This document shows positions 5,188-5,193 of a DNA stretch of 5,193 nt, in pieces. Position 1 is the first letter of the stretch; every line of letters starts with the position of its first letter. A model generated the notes under the pieces. That model made no database searches. It was not told the origin of the DNA and saw only the letters and a list, made by a program, of their open reading frames with translations. This DNA is from Neisseria lactamica NS19 (GTDB taxonomy: Bacteria; Pseudomonadota; Gammaproteobacteria; Burkholderiales; Neisseriaceae). The DNA is taken from NCBI GenBank assembly GCA_000193795.2, contig AEPI01000106.1, positions 1-5,193 on the forward strand, written 5' to 3'. The position numbers and the translations under genes are program-made.

Positions 5188-5193
5188 GCAATC

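Overview
The window looks like ordinary chromosomal DNA of a Neisseria species. The main evidence is eleven perfect copies of the 12-base uptake word ATGCCGTCTGAA (either orientation), which is the AT-DUS dialect of the N. meningitidis / N. gonorrhoeae / N. lactamica group. The moderately high GC content and the proteins encoded fit this. Species cannot be fixed from the sequence alone.

Layout, left to right. Positions 1-90 hold no gene but carry a good extended -10 element pointing left, out of the window. A DUS-pair terminator (91-130) ends a leftward gene, nnrD (132-1022), for the ADP-dependent NAD(P)H-hydrate dehydratase. I place its start at an internal ATG with a strong ribosome binding site, 13 codons inside the longest open frame. 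A 65-base divergent spacer separates it from a rightward gene for a b561/hydrogenase-type membrane cytochrome b (1088-1744), which ends at a DUS-pair terminator with a T run. A 205-base intergenic region follows. It holds an extended -10 promoter, two sets of short direct repeats around that promoter, and a DUS hairpin in the leader of ilvD. ilvD (1950-3809) encodes a complete dihydroxy-acid dehydratase. After 54 bases comes a CapA/PgsA-type metallophosphatase-fold protein anchored in the inner membrane (3864-5096). A DUS cluster with one left arm and two possible right arms, the last followed by six T's, closes the window.

The genes do not form one pathway: metabolite repair (nnrD), electron transfer (cytochrome b), branched-chain amino acid and pantothenate precursor synthesis (ilvD), and an envelope protein of unknown role (capA-like). 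ilvD and capA-like lie close together on the same strand with no T-tailed terminator between them, so co-transcription is plausible. The other junctions look insulated by terminators or by divergence.

I found no mobile element, CRISPR array, RNA gene, toxin-antitoxin pair or defence system, and no convincing novel system. The points most worth a second look are the capA-like gene of unknown role, the ilvD promoter and leader architecture, the alternative terminator pair at the right end, and the DUS embedded in the nnrD coding sequence.
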